From positions 1 to 64,000 of the forward strand of contig JAIRXG010000010.1 of the NCBI GenBank assembly GCA_031268335.1: a stretch of 64,000 nucleotides of DNA. The letters run 5' to 3'. Source of the stretch: Campylobacteraceae bacterium. Lineage in GTDB: Bacteria; Campylobacterota; Campylobacteria; Campylobacterales; Campylobacteraceae. Positions 10,807-21,430 of the stretch are shown here, in pieces (the first letter of the stretch is position 1; every line of letters begins with the position of its first letter). Below the pieces are notes generated by a model that was not told the DNA's origin, did not search any database, and saw nothing but the letters and a program-made list of their open reading frames with translations. A program made the translations under genes and the position numbers.

Positions 10807-12609
10807 TTGAGTATGATAAGAAATATTGCTGTTATCGCTCACGTTGACCATGGCAAAACCACTTTGGTAGATGAACTTTTGAAACAATCAGGAACTTTTG
10901 CCGAACACCAAATTGCAGGCGAGCGAATGATGGACAGTAATGATATTGAAAAAGAGAGAGGTATAACAATCCTTTCCAAAAACACTTCCATTGCTTATAA
11001 AGGCTATAAAATTAATATCATAGACACCCCGGGACATGCCGATTTTGGCGGCGAAGTAGAGCGAGTGTTGAAGATGGTCGACGGCGTTTTATTATTGGTA
11101 GATGCACAAGAAGGCGTTATGCCTCAAACCAAATTTGTCGTCAAAAAAGCATTGGGATTTGGGTTAAAACCTATAGTTGTCATAAATAAAATAGACAAAC
11201 CGGCAGCTGATTCGGAACGCGTGATAAACGAGATATTTGATCTGTTTGTAGCACTTGATGCAAATGACGAACAACTTGATTTTCCGATAATTTATGCTGC
11301 TGCGCGAGACGGATATGCTAAAAAAAGCTTAAGCGATAAAAATGAAAATCTTGAACCGCTTTTTGAAGTAATAACCGCTCACGTTCCAAATCCTAGCGGC
11401 AAAGATGAAAATCCTGTACAAGTACAAGTTTTTACTCTTGATTATGACAATTATGTGGGTAAAATAGGCATAGCGCGCGTGTTTAACGGCACTATCAAAA
11501 AAAATCAAACCGTTATGCTTGCTAAAGCAAGCGGCGAGAGGATAAACGGACGTATCAGCAAACTCATAGGGTTTAAAGGTTTGGAAAGACTTGATATAAA
11601 CGAGGCAAGTTCAGGCGATATCATCGCAATAGCAGGTTTTGACGCGCTTGATGTGGGAGATAGCATAGTAGACCCTTCCGATCCTATGCCGTTGGATCCT
11701 TTGCATATTGAAGAACCTACTTTGAGCGTTCTTTTTGCCGTGAACGACAGTCCGTTAGCGGGGCTTGAAGGAAAATATGTAACTTCAAACAAGATTTCGG
11801 AAAGACTTGAAAACGAAGTTAAAACAAATATTGCCATGAGATATGAAAATATCGGCGAAGGCAAGTTTAAAGTTTCGGGCAGGGGAGAGTTGCAAATAAC
11901 TATTTTGGCCGAAAATATGAGAAGAGAGGGATTTGAATTTTCTTTGGGAAGACCGGAAGTTATTATCAAAGAAGAAGACGGCGTAAAACTGGAACCTTTT
12001 GAGCATTTGGTTATAGATGTTCCTGATGATTGCACAGGAGCTGTCATAGAAAAACTTGGAAAACGAAAAGCTGAAATGACAGCTATGAATCCTACGGGAG
12101 ATGGACAAACAAGAATAGAATTCGAAATACCGGCGCGCGGACTTATCGGGTTTAGAAGTCAATTTTTAACGGATACGAAAGGCGAGGGCGTGATGAACCA
12201 CTCATTTTTGGATTTTCGTCCGTTAAGCGGTAGTGTTGAGCATCGCTCAAACGGTTCGCTTGTCTCTATGGAAAACGGCGTATCACTTGGATACTCCTTA
12301 TGGAATTTGCAAGATAGAGGCATATTGTTCATAGACCCTCAGACAAAGGTTTATGTTGGCATGATAATCGGCGAACACTCACGCCCTAATGATCTTGACG
12401 TGAACCCTATAAAAGGTAAAAACCTAACAAACGTAAGAGCTTCAGGAAGCGATGAAGCTATAAAGCTGGTTCCTCCGCGTAAGTTAAACTTAGAACGCGC
12501 TCTTGAGTGGATAGAAGACGACGAGATAGTCGAGGTAACGCCAAAAAGCATCCGCGTTAGAAAAAAATACCTTGACCCTACCACAAGAAAAAGAATGACA
12601 AAAGCGTAG
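10807..12609 (+). CDS. typA: Ribosome-associated GTPase TypA/BipA
   Basis: A 600-residue translational GTPase of the elongation-factor family that binds the ribosome and assists assembly and stress adaptation. G1 is [11 protein letters not shown]3 is [15 protein letters not shown], and G4 is VVINKIDKP. The C-terminal half contains the BipA-specific region ending near [22 protein letters not shown]. The start is TTG at 10807, six bases after AGGAG (10796-10800). The in-frame ATG at 10813 would be 12 bases away and is less likely. It follows the origin region and ends in a terminator-like hairpin. Confidence 0.97.
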   Translation: MSMIRNIAVIAHVDHGKTTLVDELLKQSGTFAEHQIAGERMMDSNDIEKERGITILSKNTSIAYKGYKINIIDTPGHADFGGEVERVLKMVDGVLLLVDAQEGVMPQTKFVVKKALGFGLKPIVVINKIDKPAADSERVINEIFDLFVALDANDEQLDFPIIYAAARDGYAKKSLSDKNENLEPLFEVITAHVPNPSGKDENPVQVQVFTLDYDNYVGKIGIARVFNGTIKKNQTVMLAKASGERINGRISKLIGFKGLERLDINEASSGDIIAIAGFDALDVGDSIVDPSDPMPLDPLHIEEPTLSVLFAVNDSPLAGLEGKYVTSNKISERLENEVKTNIAMRYENIGEGKFKVSGRGELQITILAENMRREGFEFSLGRPEVIIKEEDGVKLEPFEHLVIDVPDDCTGAVIEKLGKRKAEMTAMNPTGDGQTRIEFEIPARGLIGFRSQFLTDTKGEGVMNHSFLDFRPLSGSVEHRSNGSLVSMENGVSLGYSLWNLQDRGILFIDPQTKVYVGMIIGEHSRPNDLDVNPIKGKNLTNVRASGSDEAIKLVPPRKLNLERALEWIEDDEIVEVTPKSIRVRKKYLDPTTRKRMTKA

Positions 12610-12623
12610 ATTAATAATTTAAG

Positions 12624-12660
12624 TCGCCGTTGTTAGAATTGATTTATAACGGCGATTTTA
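12624..12660 (+). terminator. Intrinsic-terminator-like hairpin after typA
   Basis: TCGCCGTT (12624-12631) and AACGGCGA (12648-12655) form an 8-base-pair stem with a 16-base loop, followed by TTTTA. It starts 15 bases after the typA stop. The loop is long and the T tract short, so strength is uncertain. Confidence 0.6.
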
Positions 12661-13196
12661 CGCTCATTTTGAGTATTACAAAGTGATATAACTTTTTCTC
12701 ATTAAAGATTAGTTTTGAACAATTATCATAAATTTTCACTCACTACAGCATGATAGCATTGCAGAAAGCGTTAAATAATTTGCAATTTTTAAAAGTACAT
12801 AAAAATAAACATTTTTCTCGCCATCAACCATTTTTATCCTTACGAAACATAAAATGCCGAACTTTTTTACGCTTTTTTATAATTGGTTTGAATCTGCATA
12901 GTTTACACATCATGTCATTTTTAAGAATGATATTTTAATGCCATTTTTGACCAAATACTTACATGAATATACAGTCAAAGTATGCCGATATTCGAAATTT
13001 ATTTTTTAAATAAAAGGTATTATTCTGATTTATTACCTCACTACAAGTAACTATGAAGGATAAAATGAAAGCATAGCAACAGTTTCATTATTTGTTTTAT
13101 TTTAATATGTCTGTTTGAAATACTTTTGTCCAATTTTTCAACTTAAAATATGTAGCTTAATATTTTTACATTTAGTGGGGTTAGTACGTTTCTATT

Positions 13197-13481
13197 TTGC
13201 TGAGTCGTTTCCTATACTCGTATTTTATTAAGAGCATGCAAATTATTATTTTTTTATTTACGATAAACAAAATCTCTGTGACTAAACTCTCAAATTTTAT
13301 CATCAAGGATATGTTCTACGATTTCATAAATATTTTTTTTATCCTTTTTATTTTAATCGGTCTGCAGATTTTAATATTTTCATTTGAAAGTTGTACATGT
13401 ATCACAATAATATCAGTAATCATGCTTATAAGCTGCTTTGTAAATATAAAATATTTCAGTTGTTTTATTATTTATTACTAA
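13197..13481 (+). CDS. Possible small hydrophobic protein (doubtful)
   Basis: A 94-codon ORF with a TTG start, or an ATG at 13236. It encodes three hydrophobic stretches (IIIFLFTI, FYDFINIFFILFILIGLQ, CITIISVIMLISCFV). No Shine-Dalgarno is convincing, the region is very A+T-rich, and there is no recognised family. It could equally be chance in T-rich sequence. Recorded because it is the only membrane-protein-like frame in the region. Confidence 0.2.
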   Translation: MLSRFLYSYFIKSMQIIIFLFTINKISVTKLSNFIIKDMFYDFINIFFILFILIGLQILIFSFESCTCITIISVIMLISCFVNIKYFSCFIIYY

Positions 13482-14094
13482 TGATTTAAAGGTTTTAGGG
13501 CTAATGTATCTTATTGCAGACCATTGCTTGCCAACGATTAGAAACTCTTTTGCGAGTTCCATTTATGTTGTTTTCTGTCCGTCTTTATTTTTTTATCATT
13601 GTTCTTTTTATATTTCAAATCGTCCGATTAGCCTTTTCATTTTACTTTTGCGAATGTCTCGCAATGCTTTTTGCCATAATGCATTTTTTTGTTATTGCCG
13701 ACAACAACTCTTTGGGCGGTTTTTGTTAATGTTATTTTTTTGGAAAGAATTTGCCCATTTTTGTTACCGTTATTTGTAAATCTGCCGTCGCTCAACCAAT
13801 CCTTCCTTTGTATGTATTTTTGATATCCATGGCAAATTCAGCTTGTTTGCCGCCCCAATAATGCTAAAAAACCTTCGCTTCTTGCTAAAGGGCAACAAAC
13901 TCAATAAAACCAGCATATAGCTACTGTTTGTGTTTTAATGACGTACTCCTTTAATGCTTTGCAAAATATTACTAACATGGTTTTTATTCCACTATTGCTT
14001 AATACTTCTATGGACCTTTTGTGTTTTGTTGTATCGCATTTGATATTTGCTGTAAACGTTCTATTTTATGCAAATCAATTTATTCTCATTGGGT

Positions 14095-14250
14095 TTAATA
14101 ACTTTTTATTTCTTTTTCTGCGTTATCAGCACGTTTTTCAAATTCTGCAAATGTCTCCATTTTTGTGTTATTGAGCTTTATTTTGTTGTTAATTTTTATC
14201 GCATTTTAATTGTTCCGGCTTCTTTTTCTAACTCCCTCAAAATACTACGG
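14095..14250 (-). pseudogene. Fragment of an unidentified gene
   Basis: Reading leftward, one frame gives LRELEKEAGTIKM. After a shift, a second frame runs AIKINNKIKLNNTKMETF and then AEFEKRADNAEKEIKSY to a stop at 14095. The composition (Glu/Lys/Ala-rich, helical) is protein-like and unlike the surrounding noise. The frame break and lack of a start argue for a decayed gene. Function is unknown. Confidence 0.4.
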
Positions 14251-14448
14251 CTTAAAGAAAAATGTGGCACAAGAGAGGCGTTTTAGTACTGACTATGAGC
14301 GCTTTTTGTGGGAAGTTCGTTAGGTTTTATATTTTTTTGTATCCAAATACATATAAAGCATAGTTGGATAAAATTTTGAAAATATACCACGCAAAAAAGG
14401 AGTTGAGAAGTTTTTCAAAAGATAAAATCTTAAGAAAAACTTATATAA

Positions 14449-16818
14449 CTATTGGCATCCTTCGCACTCAATGCTTCTGTCGGCTATGTCTACGGAAGTT
14501 GTCTCGGGTGATTGGCTTCTTAGATAATATACCGATTTTAATCCGAGTTTCCAACCCAACATGTAGATATCATTTAAGTATTTTCCGCTTGCTTTGTCAA
14601 GCGTGATAAAGATATTTAGACTTTGTCCTTGATCTATCCATTTTTGGCGAATAGCGCCTGCTTGTACCAAAAGTTTTTGGTCAAGTTCGTATGCTGGGGT
14701 ATAAAAGTTCCAAGTATCAGGCGAGAGTTTTGGAGCAGTAACCGGTATCATGCCCGATAGGTTTTCCTCAAACCATTTTCTTTTATAAACAGGCTCTATC
14801 GTTTGTGTAGTGCCCACCAAAATAGATATTGAGCTTGTAGGCGCAATAGCCATAAGATAACCGTTTCTCATGCCATCCGTTTTGATTTTTTCTCTTAGTT
14901 TTTCCCAGTCGTATGTATAACCAAAAAGACCGCCTCTGTTTACGAGTTTTTTTGCATTTTCATTTGCAATATCTATGGGAAATACTCCTTGACTCCATTT
15001 TGAACCCTCAAATTCCGGATAAACGCCTTTTTCCAAACCTAAGTTGCTTGAAGCTTTTATGGCATTGTAGCTTATCGCTTCCATTATCTCATCTATCTTT
15101 GTCAAATGTTCGTATTCGCCCCACGATATGCCGCGTTCTGCTAACATTTGCGCTTCTCCCATTATTCCAAGACCTATGGAACGCGATAATAGATTTGTGT
15201 GTTTAACTTTAGCGTGCGGGTAAAAATTGAGGTCTATGACATTGTCAAGCATTCTAACGGCTATGGGTACAACCCTTTCTATATCCTCTTTTGTATTTAC
15301 TTTTGAAAGGTTTATGCTGGCCAAATTACAAACGGCCGTTTTTCCCTCTTTTACGGCTTTTTCTACGATAAATACTTCTTTTCCGTCAATAGCATCAAGC
15401 GCAGTTATCTTTTTGGCTTTCTTGATTATTCCGCCGTCTATTTTTATATCTTTGTTTTCTTCAAATAGATTTTCACTGCCATCGGTATATATAACTTTTA
15501 CCATGTAGTGATTTGCTTGTGTGTTTTGAAATATTTCAGTGCATAAATTTGAGCTTCTTATAATGCCTTTGTGGTTATTCGGATTTACTTTATTTGCGCT
15601 GTCTTTAAAACATAAGAATGGACTTCCGGATTCAAAGTAGTTGGTTAGTATCTTTTTCCAGAGCTCTTTTGCTTTAGTAAATTCTTTTGGTATATTTGGA
15701 TTTTTTTCATACTCTTCGTATTTTTTATTAAATTCTTCACCATACAGTTCGCACAAATCCGGCGTATCAACAGGATCAAAAAGTGTCCACATGCTATCTT
15801 GTTCTATTCTTTTCATAAAAAGGTCGTTTATCCAAAGAGCAGGGAATAGTTCGTGAGTACGGCGTCTTTCTTCACCGGAATTTTTCTTCAAATCTAAAAA
15901 ATCCGACACATCCATGTGCCAGGGTTCTATATAAACGGCAATTGCTCCTTTTCTTGTCCCAAGCTGGTCGACTGCAACAGCGATATCGTTTGTGATTTTT
16001 AAAAATGGGATTATACCGCCCGCCGCGTTTTTATGACCGTCTATCATGCTGCCCATAGCGCGCACCAAACTCCAATCCCAGCCAATACCGCCGCCATATT
16101 TGCTCAAAAGCGACATCTCTTTGAAACTGTCAAAGATTCCTTCTATATTGTCAGGGGTCGAACCGATGTAGCAAGAGCTTAATTGATGACGTGAAGTTCT
16201 TGCATTTGAAAGGGTAGGGGTAGCCGGCATAACTTCAAATTTACTTATGAGGTCATAAAACTTTTTTGCCCAATCTTGCGAATTGAACTCATTTTGCGCT
16301 AAAAACATAGCTATCGCCATAAACATATGTTGCGGGAGTTCTATCGGCTCGCCTTTACGGTTTTTCAATAAATATCTATCATGCAGCGTTTTTACACCAA
16401 GATATGTAAACTGTAAGTCGCGCGACGTATCCATATAGCTATTTAGATCATCCAAATCATATTTTTCTTTAAGTCCTAAAACTATTCGCCCCTCTTTTTC
16501 ACCCTTTATTAGATAATCTCTCAAATGTCCATATCCTGAAAAACCGTTTACCTTGTGATATAAGTCATACAAAAAGAGACGCGCTGCGACGAAAGTCCAA
16601 TTAGGCCTATCTATATCTATCTTATCAACGGCTGTTTTGATAAGGGTTTGTTGTATCTCAGCAGTGCTTATTTGGTCGCGAAACTGTATTTTTGCATCTA
16701 CTTCGAGTTCGCTCAAACTAACATTCTCTAAGCCTTCAACAGCCGAAGAGGTATATTTTTTAATTTTCGAAATGTCAAGCGGTTCCGTTCGGCCGCTTCT
16801 TTTAATAACAGTAAGCAT
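14449..16818 (-). CDS. nrdA: Class I ribonucleoside-diphosphate reductase, large subunit
   Basis: Makes deoxyribonucleoside diphosphates aerobically with NrdB, whose gene is about 19 kb away at 36048. The 789 residues begin with an ATP-cone (KRSGRTEPLDISKIKKYT) for allosteric activity control. The active-site cysteine region is LSSCYIGSTPDNIEG, the core includes SSNLCTEIFQNT and AVCNLASINLSKV, and the C-terminal shuttle pair is CEGC. Between CTEIFQNT and AVCNLASINLS lies an extra ~50 residues (YTDGSENLFEEN to GKEVFIVEK) absent from the compact E. coli form. I believe close relatives share it but cannot check. The ATG overlaps the purB stop (TAATG). Confidence 0.97.
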   Translation of the reverse strand: MLTVIKRSGRTEPLDISKIKKYTSSAVEGLENVSLSELEVDAKIQFRDQISTAEIQQTLIKTAVDKIDIDRPNWTFVAARLFLYDLYHKVNGFSGYGHLRDYLIKGEKEGRIVLGLKEKYDLDDLNSYMDTSRDLQFTYLGVKTLHDRYLLKNRKGEPIELPQHMFMAIAMFLAQNEFNSQDWAKKFYDLISKFEVMPATPTLSNARTSRHQLSSCYIGSTPDNIEGIFDSFKEMSLLSKYGGGIGWDWSLVRAMGSMIDGHKNAAGGIIPFLKITNDIAVAVDQLGTRKGAIAVYIEPWHMDVSDFLDLKKNSGEERRRTHELFPALWINDLFMKRIEQDSMWTLFDPVDTPDLCELYGEEFNKKYEEYEKNPNIPKEFTKAKELWKKILTNYFESGSPFLCFKDSANKVNPNNHKGIIRSSNLCTEIFQNTQANHYMVKVIYTDGSENLFEENKDIKIDGGIIKKAKKITALDAIDGKEVFIVEKAVKEGKTAVCNLASINLSKVNTKEDIERVVPIAVRMLDNVIDLNFYPHAKVKHTNLLSRSIGLGIMGEAQMLAERGISWGEYEHLTKIDEIMEAISYNAIKASSNLGLEKGVYPEFEGSKWSQGVFPIDIANENAKKLVNRGGLFGYTYDWEKLREKIKTDGMRNGYLMAIAPTSSISILVGTTQTIEPVYKRKWFEENLSGMIPVTAPKLSPDTWNFYTPAYELDQKLLVQAGAIRQKWIDQGQSLNIFITLDKASGKYLNDIYMLGWKLGLKSVYYLRSQSPETTSVDIADRSIECEGCQ

Positions 16819-18158
16819 TATTTTCCATTCTCCCCAAAAACACGGTTAAAAACTTTATCGACATTTTTTGTGTAGTAATCATAATCAAAGCAGCTTCGTA
16901 TCTCATCTTCCATGAGTTTTATTTTCAAATCATCGTCCAAAAGCAGATTTTGCAAAAAGAGACTCTCGCCTTTTTCATTCATTGCGCTCTTCCCTTGCTG
17001 CAGGTCTTCCCAAACTTTCATAGCATTTCTTTGGACTATTTTATAAGCGTCTTCTCTTGATACTTCTTTTGCGGGAAGTTCCAATAAAATACGCTGGGAA
17101 AACACGAGTCCGCCTGTAAGATTTAGATTTTTCAACATATTTTTCGGATAGACGACAAGATTTTGTATAAGTCCTGCTAGACGCACAAGCATGAAATCAG
17201 TCGTAATAAAACCATCGGGCAGTATAAACCTCTCCACAGAGCTGTGGCTTATATCTCTTTCGTGCCATAAAGCTACATTTTCTAAAGCAGGCGCGGCATA
17301 GCTTCGTATCATACGGCAAAGTCCGGTGATATTTTCGCTAAGCACGGGATTTCTTTTGTGTGGCATCGCAGAACTTCCTTTTTGTCCTTTAGCGAAAAAC
17401 TCTTCTGCTTCATAAACTTCCGTTCGTTGATAATGGCGTATTGCTACAGCTATTTTTTCGCATGAAGAAGCAAGCAAAGCCAGCGCATTGAAAAGCGCGG
17501 CGTACCGGTCTCGTTGCACTATTTGATTTGAAGCTGGAGCAGGGGAGAGACCAAGTTCATCGCAAACCATCTCTTCAAGCTCAATGGGAGCATGAGCAAA
17601 GTTGCCCATAGCCCCGCTTATCTTTCCGACACTTATCACTTTTCTTACATGTAGGAGATTTTCAAGACTTCTTTTTATCTCGTCATACCATATGGCAAGC
17701 ACAAGTCCAAATGTTATCGGTTCGCCGTGTATGCCATGGCTACGCCCTACCATTAGTGTGTATTTATGTTCTTTCGCTTTCGTTTCTATGGTGCTTAACA
17801 GAGATTTGATATCTTCTATTATGAGTTCCAACGACTCTTTTATTTGCAAAGCCATCGCTGTGTCTATACAATCCGAACTTGTCATACCATAATGTATAAA
17901 ACGGCTTTCATTCCCCAAACTTTCCGAAACAGAGGTTAAAAAAGCGATAACGTCATGCTTTGTCTCTCTCTCTATCGTTTCAATTCTATCAATATCAAAT
18001 AGAGCGTTTTTAAGTATCTTTTCGCAATCGCTATCCGGTATAAACCCCAATTTATTCCAAGCTTTAACGGCTGATTTTTCCACCTTTAGCCAAGCGTCAT
18101 ATTTGGCTTTGAGAGTCCATTTCTCTTTCATTTGTTGTCTTGAATATCTCTCTATCAT
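16818..18158 (-). CDS. purB: Adenylosuccinate lyase
   Basis: Acts twice in purine synthesis: SAICAR to AICAR, and adenylosuccinate to AMP. The 446 residues contain the fumarase/aspartase superfamily signature GSSAMPHKRNP. Catalytic histidines lie in VGRSHGIHGEP and the substrate loop in HYGMTSSDCIDTAMA. It is directly followed by nrdA with a one-base stop/start overlap, so a purine-nucleotide step and deoxyribonucleotide synthesis are translationally linked. An in-frame TACATGTA (17646-17653) reads Leu-His-Val. Confidence 0.97.
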   Translation of the reverse strand: MIERYSRQQMKEKWTLKAKYDAWLKVEKSAVKAWNKLGFIPDSDCEKILKNALFDIDRIETIERETKHDVIAFLTSVSESLGNESRFIHYGMTSSDCIDTAMALQIKESLELIIEDIKSLLSTIETKAKEHKYTLMVGRSHGIHGEPITFGLVLAIWYDEIKRSLENLLHVRKVISVGKISGAMGNFAHAPIELEEMVCDELGLSPAPASNQIVQRDRYAALFNALALLASSCEKIAVAIRHYQRTEVYEAEEFFAKGQKGSSAMPHKRNPVLSENITGLCRMIRSYAAPALENVALWHERDISHSSVERFILPDGFITTDFMLVRLAGLIQNLVVYPKNMLKNLNLTGGLVFSQRILLELPAKEVSREDAYKIVQRNAMKVWEDLQQGKSAMNEKGESLFLQNLLLDDDLKIKLMEDEIRSCFDYDYYTKNVDKVFNRVFGENGK

Positions 18159-18295
18159 AAATAAGCCTTTAAATGAGGTATAATTGATTTTTTGTATTTT
18201 CTCTTTTTAGTGTAAAATATCGCAAGAGGGCTAAAATACATGCAATAAATTTGATATCTTATAAAGATAAAATTCTATCCTAAAGTGAGTAAAAC

Positions 18296-19216
18296 TTGCC
18301 TTATATCTCAAAAGATTTTATTTTGAATGAACCTGTTAAAGCGTGGGCATTTTTAACGCGAGAGCTTGGATTTAGCATGAAAGAGGCGCAAAGGGCTATA
18401 GACAGAAAGCAACTTCTGCAAAATGGCTGCGTAGTTAGAAGAAAGTCCGATATGATAAATGGAGTTGCGACGCTTCTCTTTTATGAACCACGCCCGAAAG
18501 GATTGCTTCCGATATACGAAAATGAATTTTTTGCTCTTTTTGATAAACCAAGCGGAGTTTTAGCGCACCCAAAAGATAGAACAACTGCTTATTCGCTTAA
18601 TGACGAAATAAAATATCTTTACGGCAAAAATGCAAATATTGTCCATAGACTTGATAAAGAGACAAGCGGTTTGCTGATGGTTTCAAAAAATAAAAGTGAA
18701 GAGAGATGGCTCAAAAAACTTTTTGAAGAAAAAAATGTGCGAAAAGAGTATATCGCGCTTGTAAAAGGAGAGATACAAGAGCCTTTTATTATAGAAGCTC
18801 CGATATTGATAAACAATAATTATGATGAAATAAAATTGAAAGTTTGTATAGATGCACAGGGAAAAAGAGCAATTACTGAAATTTTTCCGATAAAATATTT
18901 TAAAGACTTAAACGCTACTTTAGTAAAAGCAATTCCCAAAACAGGACGCCAGCATCAGATAAGAGTGCATTTGTTTCACGTGGAACATTCTATAGTGGGC
19001 GACCCTATTTATGGACAAACATCACAAACAGGAGCCGACTATTTGGATGGAAAATTGAGTTTTAAAGAGAGAGTAAAATTGTGCGGAGCGTCAAGAGTTT
19101 TACTTCACGCGTACGCTCTTTCTTTTACATATAGAGATACTGAGTACAATTTAAAATCAAACCATGATGCACAAACAGAATTTGAAAAGATAGCCAGAGA
19201 AGAGAATATATTTTAG
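18296..19216 (+). CDS. RluA-family RNA pseudouridine synthase
   Basis: A 306-residue pseudouridine synthase. The catalytic motif HRLDKETSGLLMVSKN contains the essential Asp, and GRQHQIRVHL is the second family motif. The N-terminal ~80 residues resemble an S4-like RNA-binding domain (FLTRELGFSMKEAQRAI). Target uridines (23S rRNA or tRNA) cannot be told from sequence, so no symbol is given. The TTG start at 18296 is the first in-frame start; its Shine-Dalgarno is weak (AGTGAG). It is divergent from purB. Confidence 0.9.
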   Translation: MPYISKDFILNEPVKAWAFLTRELGFSMKEAQRAIDRKQLLQNGCVVRRKSDMINGVATLLFYEPRPKGLLPIYENEFFALFDKPSGVLAHPKDRTTAYSLNDEIKYLYGKNANIVHRLDKETSGLLMVSKNKSEERWLKKLFEEKNVRKEYIALVKGEIQEPFIIEAPILINNNYDEIKLKVCIDAQGKRAITEIFPIKYFKDLNATLVKAIPKTGRQHQIRVHLFHVEHSIVGDPIYGQTSQTGADYLDGKLSFKERVKLCGASRVLLHAYALSFTYRDTEYNLKSNHDAQTEFEKIAREENIF

Positions 19217-20262
19217 CAAAAAAGTATTTTTAAGATTAGTCGCGAAATATGATAAGCTTAAAAATAAAATATTTTGTCTGCGATATTTTTGAGTTTTTGG
19301 AAAATTCACTACATGTACAAAGAATGTTGACGCCGCAAAATTTTTTATCTGAAAAAATATTATCATGGCTTTGACAATGTCGCCAAAATATCTTCAAAAA
19401 AAATTCACAATAGAGTAGAGACTTTTGGCAATATCATTCTCTATCAACGGCAAATCAGACCAAAAGCGATTTGCGAAGCATTTTTAAATCCCTGAGTACT
19501 TTTAAAAGAAATTGGTTCTTGAGAGTTTGAAGTAGTTTAAATACTCAAACAGTGCAATGTAGTGAAAAATGTACTATAAAAAAAGCGATCGGACAAAAAA
19601 CAGTTATTTTAAATGCAAACTTTGGATAAGCGACTCGTTGCATTTAACGCTTTTTCAAAACAATAAAATCGGTATAAAAACTTTTGAAGTTGCCAATCAG
19701 AAATAAAAATAAAACTTTTAGAAAAAATAAAAAAATCAAAATCAGCGTTTGAGGGTTAGCTAAGCTATTGGCAAATTTATCGATGATTTTAGTAAAGCGG
19801 ACGGATAAAATATAGTTTTGCTTCATTTGTCGGTTTACATGTAGGAGAATAAAAACTTTATAATTTAAGGATATTTTCGTCAAAAAGCGGTCGAAATTAA
19901 AGTGTAATATTCATAAAATTTTTCGAATTTGATCACATGTTTGTAATCAACGCAGTATAATTTTATCAACGGTATAAAGTTTTGACATATAGCAGACGGA
20001 CAAAACATATATTCTCCTATAAAAATCGACACAAACGTTGTATTGAAATTTATAAGCAGACAAATAAAAACAATATTTGTTTGTAAGCTCAAAAGAGCTA
20101 TTTTTGTATGCGATTTGTCATTTTATGCATTCGCCGTTACGTGGCATATTAATTTGCAATAACGGTGATGATTTATCACGCATCTGTTTTAAGTTTTACA
20201 TACAGCTATTTTAAAAAAGCAAACAAATCTTTTGAAATTCTGCCTTACATGTAGTGTAAATT
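19217..20262. other. Long intergenic region without recognisable genes
   Basis: About 1 kb with no credible ORF on either strand. It contains three TACATGTA palindromes (19310-19317, 19836-19843, 20246-20253). It also holds two loosely similar stretches, each with a CGGTATAAA element followed or preceded by a GACGGA(T/C)AAAA element (around 19660-19820 and 19970-20010). These may be diverged repeats. No tRNA or hairpin terminator was convincing. Confidence 0.5.
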
Positions 20263-20373
20263 TTATTCTTTTTTGTCGTCATTGTCGCCAAATATGATTT
20301 TTGCCGTCCAAGCCATTCCTATAATCGCCACTAACGCTATAAATATAATTTGTGATATGTCAAGCCAACTCAT
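20263..20373 (-). CDS. 36-residue single-pass membrane protein overlapping rlmN
   Basis: An ATG at 20373 opens a 36-codon frame: [19 protein letters not shown], then [17 protein letters not shown] and a TAA at 20263. It has one clear transmembrane helix (~residues 7-24) and an acidic/basic tail. Its first 14 bases overlap the end of rlmN, and a GGCGGG stretch inside rlmN sits a few bases upstream as a possible ribosome-binding site, suggesting translational coupling. The coherent membrane-helix pattern argues against chance. No family is recognised. Confidence 0.6.
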   Translation of the reverse strand: MSWLDISQIIFIALVAIIGMAWTAKIIFGDNDDKKE

Positions 20374-21430
20374 TTTCCCGCCTTTGTTTTAATTGTCCGC
20401 ATGCTGCGCTTATATCAAGACCTTTTGATTGACGTATAGTACAGAGTAATCCGTGTGAATTCAAAAAATTGGCAAAAGCCGTAACATCTTTTTCGCTCGG
20501 TCTTTGAAAATCGCTTCCGGCATGAGCGTTGAAGTATATAAGGTTTACCTTCGCTTTTATTCCGCTTAGCAACTTAACCAATTTTTTAGCGCTTTGTATC
20601 GAGTCGTTCACATCTTTTATGATCAAGTACTCAAACAATACCCTTTTTCTCATATCGATAGGAAAAGTTTTTAGAGCATCTATGATGGATTTTATATTGT
20701 ACGCTTTGTTTATCGGCATGAGCTTCACCCTTGTTTCATCGTCAATCGCATGTAAAGATATAGCCAAAAGCGCTCCGGTATCTATTTTGCCAAGTTTTAT
20801 TATTTGCGGGCTAAGTCCGCTTGTGGAGATGGTTTGTCTGCGCGGACTGATACTAAGACCGTCAATATCTGCAAAAATACCAATCGCTTTTACGACATTT
20901 TGCAGATTGTCAAGCGGTTCGCCCATACCCATGTAAACTATATTCACACGCCTTTGCGCATCTATATTGTTTATTTTTTTCAAAAAAAGAACCTGGGCTA
21001 TTATTTCACCTGCGCTTAGATTTCTTACAAATCCGCTTTTTCCGGTAAGACAAAAAGCGCAACCGATTTTACATCCAACTTGTGAAGACACGCAAACGGT
21101 ATATCTTGCATGATGAACCCTTTTGCCCTCCTCATCAAGCTCTTCAAGTTTCATTGGAAGTAAAACGGTTTCGATTGTCAAATTATCCTTCAAGGCAAAC
21201 AGATATTTCTTGCTTCCGTCTTTGCTTTGTTCTTCTCTGATTAGGTTAATGGGGGACAAAGTGTATTTTTCCGCAAGTTCAGTGCGAAGATTTTTTGGTA
21301 GATTTAACATATCCTCAAAAGAGTTTGCATATTTTTGATATATCCATTGATATATTTGTTTTGCTCTAAAGGAGGGTTTTGTTGTCTCTTCCAACTCTTT
21401 TTTTGTCAAGTCAAGTATATTTTGTTTCAT
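20360..21430 (-). CDS. rlmN: Dual-specificity 23S rRNA/tRNA adenine-C2 methyltransferase RlmN
   Basis: A radical-SAM methyltransferase that modifies 23S rRNA A2503 and tRNA A37, improving decoding fidelity. The 356 residues contain the radical-SAM cysteines in [16 protein letters not shown]. They also contain [11 protein letters not shown] and STSGLSPQI, and the C-terminal reaction cysteine region in [12 protein letters not shown]. Start and previous stop overlap by 4 bases (ATGA) with the phosphorylase-like gene. Length is normal. Confidence 0.97.
   Translation of the reverse strand: MKQNILDLTKKELEETTKPSFRAKQIYQWIYQKYANSFEDMLNLPKNLRTELAEKYTLSPINLIREEQSKDGSKKYLFALKDNLTIETVLLPMKLEELDEEGKRVHHARYTVCVSSQVGCKIGCAFCLTGKSGFVRNLSAGEIIAQVLFLKKINNIDAQRRVNIVYMGMGEPLDNLQNVVKAIGIFADIDGLSISPRRQTISTSGLSPQIIKLGKIDTGALLAISLHAIDDETRVKLMPINKAYNIKSIIDALKTFPIDMRKRVLFEYLIIKDVNDSIQSAKKLVKLLSGIKAKVNLIYFNAHAGSDFQRPSEKDVTAFANFLNSHGLLCTIRQSKGLDISAACGQLKQRRENELA

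Larger units (their letters stand above)
12661..14448. other. Long gene-poor region with coding debris
   Basis: Nearly 1.8 kb has no gene I recognise. Its plus-strand ORFs are rich in Phe, Cys and Leu with many TTT runs, the look of antisense or noncoding A+T-rich DNA. On the minus strand several short stretches look like real protein separated by stops and shifts. Examples are CKLCRFKPIIKKRKKVRHF (near 12830-12905), AKEFLIVGKQWSAI (near 13520-13560) and KMETFAEFEKRADNAEKEI (14098-14163). One TACATGTA copy is at 13394-13401. I could not identify the original gene or genes. Possible sources are a decayed mobile element or accessory genes. Confidence 0.5.

Noticed and set aside
11505..12047. 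180-codon minus-strand ORF inside typA
   Set aside because: Antisense to typA; Ser/Pro/Leu-rich composition typical of a shadow frame.
13504..14286. Several overlapping plus-strand ORFs (70-91 codons) rich in Phe, Leu and Cys
   Set aside because: Composition is that of T-rich noncoding or antisense DNA, starts lack ribosome-binding sites, and protein-like fragments lie on the opposite strand.
14913..15508. Plus-strand ORFs of 93-97 codons inside nrdA
   Set aside because: They are antisense shadows of a strongly conserved gene with no independent signals.
15430..15600. Extra segment in NrdA considered as an intein or insertion element
   Set aside because: It lacks intein splice motifs and endonuclease blocks, is only about 50 residues, and looks like a structural insertion.
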